Source: Epiperipatus broadwayi
Lineage: Eukaryota > Onychophora > Udeonychophora > Euonychophora > Peripatidae
Length of the DNA stretch: 64,000 nt
Reading direction: 5' to 3'
Assembly: GCA_028023455.1 (NCBI GenBank)
Contig: JAQFVV010006549.1
Span: 498,001 to 562,000, forward strand
Under the pieces are notes generated by a model. It did not search any database, had not been told where the DNA came from, and worked only from the letters and a program-made list of their open reading frames with translations. Below, piece after piece: positions 25,280 through 38,518 of the stretch; within the stretch, counting starts at the first letter, position 1, and every line of letters begins with the position of its first letter. The translations under genes were made by a program, and so were the position numbers.

Positions 25280-25870
25280 AAAAATGGAGTCCATTAATTT
25301 CTAAAGACAAATTAATGGTTTAATTGACTACAGATCTCAGATGTTTGTTATTTATATCAAAAAGGTTTAAATTATAAGAAATTAATAAAAACAGTAAATA
25401 AAAGTTATGGACAGTTTGATTATTTTTGTATTGTTATTATGTAGCCAATTAAAAATTATATAGGCATAATGATATGTTCAATAATTTCCATCACACTATA
25501 AGATATCCTAATCTGTACAAAAACAAATTTGAATTGATGAGAAAAATAAACTATATATATATGAGATACCATGTAAATGTGAAAGAATATTGGTGAATCA
25601 GTTACCTCACTGAAGAGCAATTAAATAGAATATAAACTGATAATTAGAAAGAAAAAAATGATATATCTAAAGTAGCAGACCACACATGTACTAATAAACA
25701 TATGTTTAATTGGAAAAGTAAAAAATTTTGGATAGAAAGAAATAAGTATAAAAAAGAATATTGAAATATGTTATTCTTATGACAATAAAAAATAATCCAT
25801 AGATCAACCTAGTGGGAAAATTCATAATGTTCAAAAGCCACTCATTAACTTTTCATTAGAGGGAAATAAA
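25280..25870 (+). pseudogene. Penelope-like element relic, GIY-YIG part
   Basis: Near 25,555 the sequence reads RYHVNVKEYW in one frame and a decayed YEIPCKCERI-like phrase in another. It continues with VADHTCTNKHMFNWKSKKFW near 25,675-25,735. The I-Y-E-I-P-C start and the later H-x5-W-pattern are those of GIY-YIG domains of Penelope-like retroelements. Frames change repeatedly and the YIG half is degraded. It is an old fragment on the plus strand next to the Tigger-like relic. A short downstream block at 26,079-26,130 resembles part of the inserted segment at 55,203-55,250. Confidence 0.55.
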
Positions 25871-26130
25871 GAAATCAGTAGGATCCTTATAGATAAATAA
25901 ATGAAATTTCTATTAAACTGTTGCTTTTGATGAAACAGCTTTGTTAGCTAGAGTGCCATCTTAAATTCAATATTAATAAATCCCACTTGCTAGTACTATT
26001 ATGGATCAGATCAACAACATATAAAAAAGATTTTAAAAAATACCACATGAAACATTATGTTATGTATTAAAATAGGCAAAACTGTCCATACAGTAATGCT
26101 ACTCAGTGCTAACCAGAGTAATCAATAACA

Positions 26131-28180
26131 GTAATTAATAACAGTAATGTACTAGCATAAGAAATAGTAATTATGTGATGTTATGTATTAATTAACCTGT
26201 GCACTATTATTAAGTTCTGGATTAATTTAAAAAGGTTAAATAAATTCTAAATTATTATAAAGATATTTAACAATTGATATTAAGTAATGGAAATAATCTA
26301 ATATATAATTACAAATAAAATACCATCATAATAAAATTTCATGTAAATAATATACCTTAAGGAATCAATAAAAGTGACACTGTGAAATAAAAACAGTACT
26401 TTTTGAAAATTTTAAACTATTACATATATTAAAGTTATAAAAAAATTAAAAAAAAAACTACTGCAGAAATAAAATATGAGGATAATCATAATGTGAACAA
26501 ACTAGGATTGAAAATAATTCAGAATTTATAACATATAAACTTATACCTTGATGCCTGAACAATTTGTGTTCAATATTTCTCTTTCATACATTCTACAGTT
26601 GAATGCTTAAACTTAAAGAGTGAAATAAACACATTTGAAAATCAACATAGTTTTATTATAAACTCTAGAATAGATAAGTTTATATAGAGCAAAACTATGC
26701 AAGTGGCTATGTATTTCTTCATCCAAGATCTTGAAGCTGTTTTTATATCTAATATTATTAGAATTATAAACAAGTTTAAAACCTGATAAAAACAATTCTC
26801 ATAAAATAGTCAGAAATCAGTGACACATAGAAACCTGAAGGTAAAGTTTAATCTGATAAAAAATGAAGATAAAAATTGAGTTAAGTAATAGAAACAAAAT
26901 TTGCACAAAGTATGTAAGAACCAAGAAACAGACTGTAACTCATGAAATAGTAATAACAGGGGAAAAAGACATCATTAATAAAAATTGTTGAAATTATTAT
27001 TAGAAAAAAGCAATGCATAAAATTAGAAGCTGAAGATAAATAAAATTTAATAAATAAATGAATACTTAAAAAAAAAAGATGGTAATCGTATAACAGAGCT
27101 GTTTATACATAATTATTAAAAAATTGTTTATTATAAAATACATCAGTCATGTAATTGATATCAAAATCAGTTAAAATGAGGACTGCATTGTTAACTTAAA
27201 ATGTTTAGTCTCTTATAATAAAACTATATTTTTATTTAAAATAAAAAGCATATAAAAGTTTGTAATGAAATTATGCTCTTAATAGTATTTTTTAAATTGA
27301 ACAAATATCTGTATGCTCTGAAGCAAGTATCTGGATCTAGAATTATATATATATATAAATCTAGAAATAGAAAAAATCTTAATTCAATTATATCAGATAT
27401 GTTTTCAAAATAAATTATGTAGCAATTAATTTACTCTTTGAAACAATTATTAACATTAACACTCTTAAAAATTATTATAAGTTTTAAATTGCACTTTAAA
27501 CAGAGTGAAAAAAGTCATTATTGTATATTAAATGACTCATGATCACATTAGAATAAACCCTTCTCAAATCACTATGCTGAATTAACACTTAAATGTCTCA
27601 ATATTATTCTTATTAGTTTGATAAATATTTTCAACGAAAGAAATTTAGAATAAAGTAAATAATTGATGAATACATTTTTCAACAGAAAGTTACCTATTTA
27701 CTACATCTTTTAACCAAATCTTGAATGAACAGAATATTTTTTGCAAACTTAACAATCATGCAAATTCCTAAACCTTGTAAAGGAAATACCATTAGAGAAA
27801 TAAAATCTTATAATGAAATACTGGATTAAGAAATAATATTTTGTCTTACTGGTTATGGTAGTACAATCATAATGTATTTTGATATGGATTACATAGAAGA
27901 CAATTGAACATGAAAAAAACCTTTTGAGATTAATTATATGGATTTATTGAATGTCATTTACATTCATAATCTACCATTATTCTTATTAAATTAGATATAC
28001 AAATGCATTAACACTATAGGTAAATTTTATTTATGAACATAGATATTGAAAATATAAAAAAGAAAATAATACTTAAATTTAATAATAAAAAATTTAATTG
28101 ATAAAAGCTTTACATAATGACAATATCTATAAAGAATAAAAATAAAATCACACTACCTATTTAAAAAAGACAGTGAAGGA
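26131..28180. other. AT-rich stretch, nothing recognised
   Basis: No supported frame was found. The 3' part (from about 28,080) leads into the PLE relic that follows and may include its unreadable 5' end. Confidence 0.4.
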
Positions 28181-29600
28181 AATTATTAATAAATCACCAA
28201 TTAAAATGAGAAAAAATAAAATTATTTCTCATGAAAATTTTAGTGTTTGTCCAAAATTTTACAGACTTCAAAAAATACACAAAATAGTATACACTTTGTC
28301 CAATAGTAAGTGCAATTAGATCTCCCACTTATGTTTTAGGTAGATATTTATCTGATATAATAATACTTACAATTCCATCTATTAAATCATACATTAACAA
28401 CTCTAAACATTTATTTGTCTCATAAAAATTTAAAAATTAATACAAATGATATTTCAGTCAGCTTCAATCTTATTTTTTTATTTACAAATATTTCAGTTTG
28501 TGAAGCTTTGAATATCATTTCTAAATGGTGCAATTTACCAGACCATATTATTAAATTAACTAAACCTTGCCTTTCAAATAGATATTTTGTGTATAATGGA
28601 CAATATTATAAGCAGACTCTTGGTACTTTGAAAGGCTTATCGATTTCATTTACTCATTGAATACATAGAAATTCATGATTTAGAGTCAGTACCTTTAAAA
28701 TCTCTTGTTTGGTTCAGATATATAGATAATATATTTATCATATGCAACATGATTGACAAATTATATGATTTCTTCACATATATAAACAATATAAATTCTA
28801 ATAAATTTACAATAGTAACATAAATGATGATACACCTTGCTTTTCTTGATGTACTTGTCACCAAGAAAAAGTAAAATCTTTTACCGTTTATCAATTTTCA
28901 GAAAATCTAACACACAAACAGATATCTATAATTTTCATCACATCATTATCCAGCTTAATTTTGTTTTGTACCAAGAACTCTTTACACTAGAGCTATTAAC
29001 ATTCTTTTGATAAATCATACCTAGGAAATGAAATAATATAAGAAATGGCATATTAGCTAATGGCTATAATAATAAAACAATACACTAAGCATTAATTCAA
29101 AATAAGGTGCAAAAAGGAGAAATAACATTTAGAAATTTATATTCCTTATTTAAAAGGAACTACAGACGATATTGGATGTATTCTGAACCATTACAATATA
29201 AAGACAGCATATATCACTATATCAAATAAATTAATAGCATTCTATTCAAGCCTAAAGATTCAATTCCTCTTAATGACCGTGGGGTTTATGAAATTTCATG
29301 TAGCATTAGTAAAGCTTTTTGTATGAATATGAGTAGTTGTAGCATTAATGCTAGAAGAGATGAACATATTAATGCAGTTAAAAATACTCAGAATCAGCAG
29401 GACTATCTCCCCATGCTATAGATACAGGTCATAGTATTGAATGATCTAACATGAGGATATTATCCAGATGTGACATTCTCCAAGAATTTCAGATAACAGA
29501 AGCAATTGAGATCTTTAAAAGGTTAGATTGTACCAACAAATATGATAATACATGAAAATTACCTTCTATTTAGAATAATTTTTTAAAACCTCATTAACCT
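28180..29600 (+). pseudogene. Penelope-like element relic with reverse transcriptase and GIY-YIG parts
   Basis: Across frames one reads KFYRLQKIHK-like and SPIVSAIRSPTYVLGRYLSD near 28,250-28,360 (the PLE RT entry motif). Then come VSFNLIFLFTNISVCEALNI (motif A region; 28,460-28,525), YYKQTLGTLKGLSIS (motif B) and WFRYIDNIFII at 28,710-28,742 (motif C). Motif C should be YxDD; here the second Asp is Asn (28,728-28,730). LAFLDVLVTKK follows. A GIY-YIG remnant begins GVYEISC at 29,281 and continues to about 29,560 with ARRDEHINAVK and a RILSRCD-like phrase. This order (RT then GIY-YIG) is diagnostic of PLEs. Stops and frameshifts show it is dead. Confidence 0.85.
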
Positions 29601-29734
29601 AAATAAATTTTTATATTTACTTTTTCTGTTTTTTATTAATAAAACATTCATTATCATTCGATGTCAATGATTATAATGCTTCTACAATTATTTTCATAAT
29701 ATATATATATTGTCTATACTAAACTTAATGTAAT

Positions 29735-30080
29735 AAGGGACAAGAACTCAGACTTTCAAATTCCCCACAACTATCCAAACCATCTTATACAACTGGTACA
29801 AATGATCACATGCATGTGAAAAAGATAAATGATCTCCAATATACATATTTTATGCTGAGCCAGCACTCATTATTAGGTTAAAATCACCATCTCCAATATA
29901 CAATCACTGTTCAATTTATATTAAGATAACAAATCTTTAAACTTTAATGGACTGGCTTCAATGTTCTCCACTCTCCAACTCTTCAATCATCCATATTATT
30001 GAAAATCTGAGGACGGAAATTCTCAAAGCCCTTGATGATGCCAATATTATTGTCATATCCATGTTGACCTTGAAATTTAC
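29735..30080 (-). repeat. Dispersed repeat family R1, copy C
   Basis: It has the same order of landmarks as copy A at 21.9 kb: GAACTCAGACTTTCAAATTC, AACTATCCAAACCATCT, a TTTAATGGACTGGCTTCAAT block, and ATTGAAAATCTGAGGACGGA. It ends near the A run at 30,088. The frame at 29,947-30,159 lies within it and is not a gene. It is less decayed than the tandem pair at 38 kb. Confidence 0.75.
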
Positions 30081-31062
30081 AACAATAAAAAAAAAACATT
30101 TTTTTTTTATAATAAAGCTATTTATTATCAAATCAACTTTTTACCAGATATATCATTGAATATGTAATAGAAATAATTATATAGAGTAGCAGGAATAGTG
30201 TTTTATCATAATATCAGTGGCATTAAAATTATAAAGAAAAATAATATGAATGTCATCAATAACTGAAGGTTTTCAAAGAACTGATTGTGAAAAAATTCTG
30301 AAAATTCGCATTTTTCATTGTTAAAAAAATTAAAAAAAAGATTGTCATTAATTAATATAATGAATAATAGTTTGTGAACACAGGTTCTTGTTAAAAATTT
30401 AGAGATGGTTGAAATGGTTGCTTGTGTATATGTCTATATATAGAAAAAAAGAGAAAATCGATTAAGACTCATAATTTAACAATGGCAAGTGAAGTTTTGT
30501 TTAAAAAAATATATATATCCAATGCTTACTATCTTGATTTAATTTGATGTAGTTTTATTGCAGTGCATTAAGTAGCACTTTGGCTTAAATTCATGGTCTT
30601 GTAGCTACCTGCAGGATTTGCTTACCAATTTGCAGTCATATGACAGTAAAAATTGGAATTAAAATATATATTGATTTATACATTTAAAAAAATCTTAAGA
30701 AATGCATATCATCTATAGAAACCTAATACAAAAAAAATCATGATTGATATTTTCATTATTCTCAAAGCATTCACTATGCTTAAGAACTCTTGTGAGCATT
30801 TATCTTTTATTACATCTTGAAAATGAAAATTATATATATTATTTAATTTGTTTATATTATAATGGTATATAAGTACAAAAGAGGCCCTATATGTTCAGAT
30901 GCCAATTTATAACAGTATGTATGTGCTTCAGTTTATGGAGAGAGGATTTAAAAATTCTATTAAAAATTGTTATAAATTGAGGTTTTACAATAGTGTATAT
31001 CTAAAATCAAAAGGTGAAATTTATTAATCTCAAATATATTTAAAATATACTTAAAAGAATAA
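30081..31062. other. AT-rich stretch, nothing recognised
   Basis: Neither strand shows a supported frame, RNA gene or repeat structure. Confidence 0.4.
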
Positions 31063-31632
31063 AGTATATGTTAAGTATGCTAGGAGGCAGTGATAGAGAA
31101 GCTGAGTAAAATAATATTATGATGGCTTATATTCATAGCAGAATTAAAATTGGAAAAATGTGGAATGTTTATATAAGCTGATGGTATTTAAATTGATGTA
31201 AATTAGAGTTCAAATTGTCCATTTTTTAGAGAGACTCTTTGCAGTTTATAGTGTAGGTGATGTTAGCTATATACCATGCTTCTCTAATTTTTCATTTTGC
31301 AACATTTCTTTCAAAATGAAAAATTAGGGAATACCTAGAAATATGCTATAAACCACTAAGAATCATTGAAAGAAAGGCAAAACAAAAAAAATAGGGAAGC
31401 ATGATATATAGTTAACAACATCTATGCTATAAACACAAAGAATCACACTTTCACCTCTCCAAAAAGTAAATGCTTTGATGTCTAATTTACATAATTTTAA
31501 ACGTCATTTATCTATATAAACATTTCACTTTTTTTCTATTCTGATTCTGCTATGAATATGAGGACACAATAAGGTTTTAAAAGCATTAAGCAGCTTCTCT
31601 ATCACTGCATTTCAGCACACTTAACATGTATT
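31063..31632. mobile_element. Palindromic MITE-like element
   Basis: The left end, with TGTTAAGTATGCTAGGAGGC and AGTGATAGAGAAGCTG, is mirrored at the right end by CAGCTTCTCTATCACT and TAACATG. Inner landmarks also pair: ATATTCATAGCAGAAT against ATTCTGCTATGAATAT, and the CTAATTTTTCATTTTG words around the centre near 31,290-31,330. It is about 570 bp with no coding capacity. It is probably a non-autonomous DNA transposon; no target duplication was fixed. Confidence 0.78.
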
Positions 31633-32499
31633 ACAATTCATACAACGGAAATCCATGCATTTGTCATTAAAAATGAAGATAATCAATAGTAATTAATCTC
31701 AGGAAATTAATAATGATAAATTAAATCAGACATGTGACTAAAAATATGTGAAATAAATAACACAGATACAAATTTATTTATTGAGAAAATCTTACATATT
31801 TTATTTAATATCGCTAACAAAATAATAAACAAAAAAAATTAAAACAGTTTTGATTGTTTTACAAAGTTTAATTTTCGAAGGCTGCTGCAAATAATTTTGA
31901 AATAAATGTTAAACATAAAAGATTTTCGTAAAATTCAAGAAATGATAAAATGGGTGAAACTAACAAAAAGATAACCCATTCGACGGATATCAATGTAGCT
32001 AATTAAATAAATTATTAGTTGATAATAAAGAAATAAATAGATTTTCCATTAAAGTCGCAATTTGGCGCCCTGTCAATTTTATATGTTATCCCATCACCAT
32101 TGATCCCGAGGCCATCCACTCTGAAGGTTATGTATGTGTGTGTGTGCGAGATAGAGAGAGAAATGGGGAAACTAAGGTTGAGGATTTTAGAGCTTCGTCT
32201 TGATTTTCTAAGGTTAGTTGCTATTTGAAATTAAGATCTCACTAGAGGAAAACTCAAGTAATAAAAAGAGGTTTTTCAGGTAATATAATATAAACTATAT
32301 ATATATTAAATTCAATAATGATGATTTAGTATGTGTGTAATTTGTTTCATTGAGAGATGGTTAATTAATATCCATAAATAAAATATAATAGAAGTTATAA
32401 TGTTTCTAAAGAGTAAATTTAATTAAAGCTATTCACTCATTGCATTATCAATGAGGAAAATTATTTTATACCTTTTTTGAAATTTTAATTATTGATAGC
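31633..32499. other. AT-rich stretch with a short TG/GA repeat
   Basis: A (TG)n run followed by GAGA is at about 32,130-32,161. Nothing else was recognised. Confidence 0.45.
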
Positions 32500-33258
32500 T
32501 TTAACCAGTCAGTAAAGCTCTTCAGGACAAAAGTATGAATATATCACTAGTTGTAGAATCTCTTGGAAATTTAAAAACATACATTTCTGAATATTGATCA
32601 AATACAAATTATAAAAAAGTTACTGAAACTGCAAAACAATTAAGTGAAGACGTGGTTGAAAACACGGAGTTTAAACCTCAATTAGAAGTTCAACAACAAA
32701 AGAAAAATGTCAATTTCATTATGAACATCCAGATGAACAATTGTAAATGCCAGAAGACAAATGTACATTGAACGTATTTTATATTGCATGGAGTTCTTTA
32801 AACCAACATTTTGGACGTATCAAAACACACATTGATTATTTTAGCTTTATACAGGGTGTTTGGAATTGGTAATGAAGATTTGCAAAAACATTGCAATGGT
32901 TTACAAATTATTTTAACAGTTGGTAACAATAAAGACATAAATGCCATACAACTTTTTGATAAGATATTAATGTACAAAAATATTTTTTAAGCAGATACAT
33001 CAAAAATTAAAATACTTTAGATTTCCTTACACTTATAGTAGCAAATAGTTTATCTTTTTCAAATTTTATAATGGTCCAAGAATTTTATTAACCATATCAG
33101 TGAGTATAGCAAGCAGTGAGCATTCATTTTCAAAATTTAACTTTATTAAAACATACTTAAAAACAACTATGCAACAACAGTTTAGCTTTATTTCTATTGA
33201 GAATGATATATGTGATAACTTAGACATTAAGAATTTAATAGATAATTTTGAAATTTAA
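32500..33258 (+). pseudogene. hAT-family transposase C-terminal relic
   Basis: The last part, 33,085-33,258, reads without a stop and contains ISVSIASSEHSFSKFNFIK, YLKTTMQQ, ISIENDI and NLIDNF. This is the dimerisation domain found at the C-terminus of hAT transposases, of the kind in ZMYM-type and TTF-type hAT proteins (usual pattern: SVASxERSFSKLKLIKxYLRSTM). Upstream, 32,500-33,080, recognisable but frame-broken segments such as LGNLKTYISEY and ETAKQLSEDV belong to the same protein. Stops are frequent and no terminal repeats were located. It is an inactive relic. Confidence 0.85.
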
Positions 33259-35699
33259 TTTGCCCACTGCACTTGTAAATGATGTTTTTATTAAATATAA
33301 TAAATGTTTATTTAAAAATTTAATTTTTGTTTTAATCAAATCATTAAATTGAAACAAACTGGGAAACAAAATATATACTATTGTACACATATTGGTTAAT
33401 GGCTTCAATGGTGGTAGCATGATAGCTGCGCTAGCAGCAGCTGATTCATTGAATTTTGTTTTTTAAATTGTGAAAAAACTATAACAATAATATTTTCAAA
33501 AATTCCAGCATTCTCTGCTGTTTGAATTTCTTTTTTAAATGGCATATTGCATGGTAAAAGTAGGACAAAATTTGGATTTTTTATTAATATTTTTATTAAT
33601 AGGTTTATTTAATTTTTTTTTTTGGTCAGTTTACTAGATTGCACACAAAAAAAAACACACACACAATTTTCATATCACCAAGACTTTTTAATAAAATGGA
33701 TTAAAGATGCCTCAATGATTCAAGGCCATCATCCCAATAAAAATGTAATATTGTAAGTACTCAATTTTTTATTATTATTATTTGCATAGCATTTTAAATT
33801 TTTCTATTATTTGCATAGTATTATTTCAAATTTCTTGTTATTTGATAAATTATAATTTATTAATGTGTTTGCACTTGTACTAGTGTATGTAGTATATAAA
33901 TTATACTTATATTCAAATATAATATAGTCATTTATGTACAATGTAATTTTGGTGTTCTGATCCAAGTTTGAGGTAACCTTATTTTATAGACAATGTTTCT
34001 CCATAATTTATTAGTATGTTTATATTTGTATTAGTGTGTTTGTATTTGTATTAGTGTGTTTGTATTTGCATAACAAGTAATAGTTTATATATCAGTGCAA
34101 GGTAAATTTTAAGAGTGATTATCAGGTGTACAGAAAGGTTGCAGTTAATAAAGCAATCACAAAATTTACTGGGTATAGTATCATGTGAAAATATAAGCTC
34201 TTAAAACCAATAAAGAGAGATTTCAAGTGGTATGTGTAGTGATGGCCCCAAAGGTTATGTATACCACATCAAATTGTATGCAGGCAAAGAATCAAATCCT
34301 AATTCTTGCCTATGCCTTGGTACTCATGCTGTGGAGTCAGTAGTTTTGCCACATCTTGTATCACATTATTTTCCAAGTCTCTAGCTAGAAAATGAGCTAT
34401 ATAGAAATAAATTATATATCTGTGAGACAATAGATATAACAAAATAGCATCACTGGTGTGCACAAAGGATATAAACATCACTGCTATACACAAAAAATAA
34501 AAAATAAAGAAATGAAACTCATTTTATCATTGATACAGACAGTAACCTTCAATTTCTAGTTTTGGATAGACAAGAAGCCAATTGCTATGATGACAAATGC
34601 ATATCCACCTTCTGGAAATGATTTGTTTTGTATTTTTTATTAGGATGAATATTTTTCTTATAGATGCCTTGAGCTTTGTTAACTTTTGGGGTACAAGATA
34701 AAAATGAAGAATTCTTATGTGACTAATTTTTTAGATTCTGAAGATATGGATTATCTCAGGTAAGAAGTATTATATATGATTTGAATGAGAATTTTGTGAA
34801 GAATACAAATAAATTATTAATGAAAATATAATTTAAACTTAATTAATAATAAATTATAAATTATGAACAAACAATAAAGTAATAATTATTTTGGATGTTG
34901 AATAATTCTTTTTTTTTTTTACTTTTTTAATGGTAATTACTACTTGACTAAGCCTTATTGTTTTGCTTAGTTTTTCTATTTTCCGTCAATATATAGCATG
35001 TTGCTCTAACATTATTAAAACAGAAGCTATTGTGAAAATTGTGTCTTAAGTTAGTTTTTTTTTAATTCAATATGGTGCCTAGGACCCTGATGTAGTTAAA
35101 ACATTGTAATTTTTTGATATACTGTATTTAACATCAGAATGTATGAAATTTTATCCACACACTGTGCTTTATTTTTGAAAATAATTCTAACTTTTTCTCA
35201 AATTGCATGGTCTCTTCACTTTAAGAAAAATTGTGCTTGTAAATTATGTATTTATTAAATATAATAAATGTTTATTTAAAAATTTTAAAAATGAACCTAT
35301 TATTTTATATAAAAATTAAAATATGTATATATTTAAAGTAAAATAAACATTTCTCTCATAAGCCAGATGAAAAGTTTTATTATATATAAAAGTGTAAAAT
35401 ATTATTAATACAGAATGTGAATATAAAATTTTTAATCATATAATTGTACTAAATATACTTTCGACGTTGTCACATCATATTCATGGCAGGTATTAATGAC
35501 AAATTATCCATACTTTATGTAAGAGAATACTGTAATAAATAAAGAATTTTCATAAGTGTTAACATCCAAATCAGGATATTTTTGCAACAACAAAGTTAAT
35601 ATGTTTTCTCAGCCTATAAACATGTTATGCATTGAGAAATTTTTTCAGTTCCTGCAAGGTGAAAACACTTGTGGGATTGGTTGCTTGCTCAGCATTTAC
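33259..35699. other. AT-rich stretch with a short 18-bp tandem repeat
   Basis: A unit of about 18 bp, containing GTGTTTGTATTTGTATTA, is repeated about three times at 34,012-34,071. The frames at 33,235-33,420 and 34,299-34,493 have no motif support. Confidence 0.45.
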
Positions 35700-36690
35700 A
35701 TCAGAAGTTTATATTCAAATATCAGCCTTTTAAGCCAATTGTGCATGTGCTTTGTGAGTGTTAATAAATGAATACTTTCTTTTCCAATACAAGATATAGT
35801 ATTTATGCAGAAATAAAATGAATCCACTTATTCCTACAACTCAAATGCTTATATATGAGCAAATCTGAAATACTGGCAAGAAAAGCATGAGGATAGACTA
35901 CTCACTTTAAATTACTATTTATGATGTCTGAATGAATGACGGTGAAATTGTCTAGAATTTACTAAACATCACTCTAACTGAAACTTAATCATATGTAACC
36001 AAGCATTTATTTTTATATAGCGCTATGTCTACAATTGTATTACATTCAAATATCAGCCTTTCAAGCCAATTGTGCATGCGCTTTGCGAGTGTTAATAATA
36101 AATGAATACTTTCCTTTCCAACACAAGATATAGTATTTATGCAGGAATAAAATGAATCCACTTATTCCTACAACTCAAATGCTTATATATGAGCAAATCT
36201 GAAGTACTGGGAAGGATCTTATATTGGAAAGGAAAGTATTGATTTATTATTAACACTCGCAAAGCGCATGCACAATTGGCTTGAAAGGCTGATATTTGAA
36301 TGTAATACAATTGTAGACATAGCACTCTATAAAAATAAATGCTTGTTTATATATGATTAAGTTTCAGTTAGAGTGATGTTTAGTAAATTCTAGACAATTT
36401 CACTGACGTCATTCATTCAGACATCATAAATAGTAATTTAAAGTGAGTAGTCTATCCTCACGCTTTCCTTGCCAGTACTTCAGATTTGCTCATATATAAG
36501 CATTTGAGTTGTAGGAATAAGTGGATTCATTTTATTCCTGCATAAATACTATATCTTGTATTGGAAAGGAAAGTATTCATTTATTATTAACACTCACAAA
36601 GTGCATGCACAATTGGCTTGAAAGGCTGATATTTGAATGTAATACAATTGTAGACATAGCGCTATATAAAAATAAATTCTTGTTTACATA
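35700..36690. mobile_element. Cluster of palindromic MITE-like copies
   Basis: A unit containing CAAATATCAGCCTTTCAAGC, AATTGTGCATGCGCTTTG, ACTTTCCTTTCCAA and AAATGAATCCACTTATTCC occurs on the plus strand from about 35,716 and again from 36,044. It is inverted from about 36,219 and again from about 36,500 to 36,690. The outer flanks share AGCGCTAT and GTCTACAATTGTATTACATT. The arrangement is a nested or duplicated palindromic non-autonomous element. The minus frame at 36,137-36,325 falls inside it and is not a gene. Confidence 0.78.
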
Positions 36691-38075
36691 AGAAGTTTAT
36701 ATAATCTGCCATTAAAATTTATTACCATGATATTAATACATAAGTTTTTAAAATGATTTATATAAATATGGTTAAATTGCTTAGAGCACAAATGATGTGT
36801 GGCATCAAAGGGATATTGAATGCAAACTGATCTATATATTTGATTAAATCAAGATTTTTATCCAGTTGGAAATCACTCTAGGATTTTTAACATTTGATTC
36901 TGCTATTTTCTCACTAGTAATCTATGCAAAATAATTTGTGTGTGTGTGCGTGTTCATAGTATGTTTAAAAATCTTGTTATTTAATATTTATTTTAGTGTT
37001 TTCATGTTTATAGACTAAAATCTTGATATTTACAATTTATTTAGCATTTGCTAAATAAATTGTAAATATCAAGATTTTTAAAGCAATAAATAAATAAATG
37101 TCAAGTGCTGAACATTTTCTAATAACTAGGTTACAATGATCTTATTTTGCTAGCTTTCTATGCAGTTTTTTTATCTTTCTTTACAAGCTTAAATGCATAT
37201 CAAATTTTATTATTTTTAACACTAATTTATTTATTTACAGTAACAAGCAACATTCTTTATTTATTTTTTAAAATAATGAAATCTTGTAAGAATACAAACA
37301 AAATACTGTCAATCAAACGCCAGATTTAATTCACTTATGAAAATCTTTGAAGTCAGTCAGTGGTTAAAAAACTAAATCATAAACAAGATGCGTATACAGT
37401 TTTAATTAAAAAGCATGCAAATACGAAAACATATTTTTAAAATAAAATAAAAAAAAAGAAATATACACAGATACATATACATTGTTCAAAATAAAAATTG
37501 CCATAACTGTAAGTAATAAAGCAAAATTATAAAAGAATGAATGCTGAAATGTAAGGATCAAAAATTGTGAAATATTAGAAATTAGTGAAGACACTTGAAG
37601 ATCATAAAATAAATTCTTTTATATGGTCTGTGGGTAAGATGTTTTGGCAATTGGTCTTGACAAAAGGTTCCTTAATTCTTAATACTTTGACAAAAATACT
37701 TCAAGTATATTGTTTGTGAGCTTATGCATTATTTTACTAAAAATCAGCTTCGGAATATTGAATTAGAAATATTAATAATATAACTTCTAAAATTTCATTC
37801 AAATTCTTTACTGTGCTACAGACATTTGTTTAATTCATTAGATGACATCTATATAAAAACACCCATTAGAATATATCACTCAAAAATTACAACTAAATCA
37901 TATATTATATGAATTCAACCTGAACAATATAGACATAACAATATCTACAAAATATTGCCCACCATTGACCACTACAACATGGGTCTTTCTTTTTATTGTT
38001 CAGATATTATACCCTCTAAAACTAAGAATATTATGCCATCTAGACAGTTTATCACAAAGGCTTATATTTCACTGG
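36691..38075. other. AT-rich stretch, holds a perfect 62-bp palindrome
   Basis: The palindrome at 37,017-37,078 is listed separately. The frames at 37,147-37,329 and 37,406-37,594 are hydrophobic, low-complexity and unsupported. Confidence 0.45.
37017..37078. repeat. Perfect hairpin: 30-bp stem, 2-nt loop
   Basis: Bases 37,017-37,046 are the exact reverse complement of 37,049-37,078, with TT between. The left arm begins AAAATCTTGATATTTACAAT. No related element was recognised nearby. Confidence 0.95.
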
Positions 38076-38425
38076 TTAACATGAGTGTGACAAGAATCTC
38101 AGCCTCAGGGTGGCCTTTGAGCCTTCCATCATCAGATTTTCAATTCGATGGACGGTTGAAGAGTTGGGATGTGGAGTAGATTGGAGCCTGTCCATTAAAG
38201 TATGAAGATTGGCTATCGTAATATACATCTGAGCACTTATAGCATATATGTGTAGAGATGGTAATCTGGACCAACTGATGATTGCTGGTTTAGCATGAAA
38301 TATGTATATTGGTGATTATTTATCTTTTCAACATGTATGTGTTCAAGAGTATAAATGTTATGAGATAGACTGGAGAGTGGTGGGTAGTGTGAAAGTCTGT
38401 GCTCATATACCCTATATATTACATA
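38076..38425 (+). repeat. Dispersed repeat family R1, copy D (tandem pair, first)
   Basis: It is in the same orientation as copy B: GTGTGACAAGAATCTC, CCATCATCAGATTTTCAATT, GGACCAACTGATGATTGCTG and AAAGTCTGTGCTCATA. The B-box-like segment of copy B is lost here. It repeats at 38,519 with a period of about 473 bp. Confidence 0.75.
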
Positions 38426-38518
38426 TTTACACACAGGTATATAATAAGCCTGTGTTTCAGTTATTACATAGTAGAGATGCCTGCCCATCCCTTGTATATG
38501 TATTAAAATGAATTATGT

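Noticed and set aside
35700-36690. CRISPR-like or satellite array
   Set aside because: Copies are in both orientations with palindromic pairing and no regular spacers; it is a MITE cluster.
38237-38511. Overlapping frames on both strands at 38.2-38.5 kb
   Set aside because: They fall within R1 copy D and its flank; no motif and no conservation of frame with copy E.
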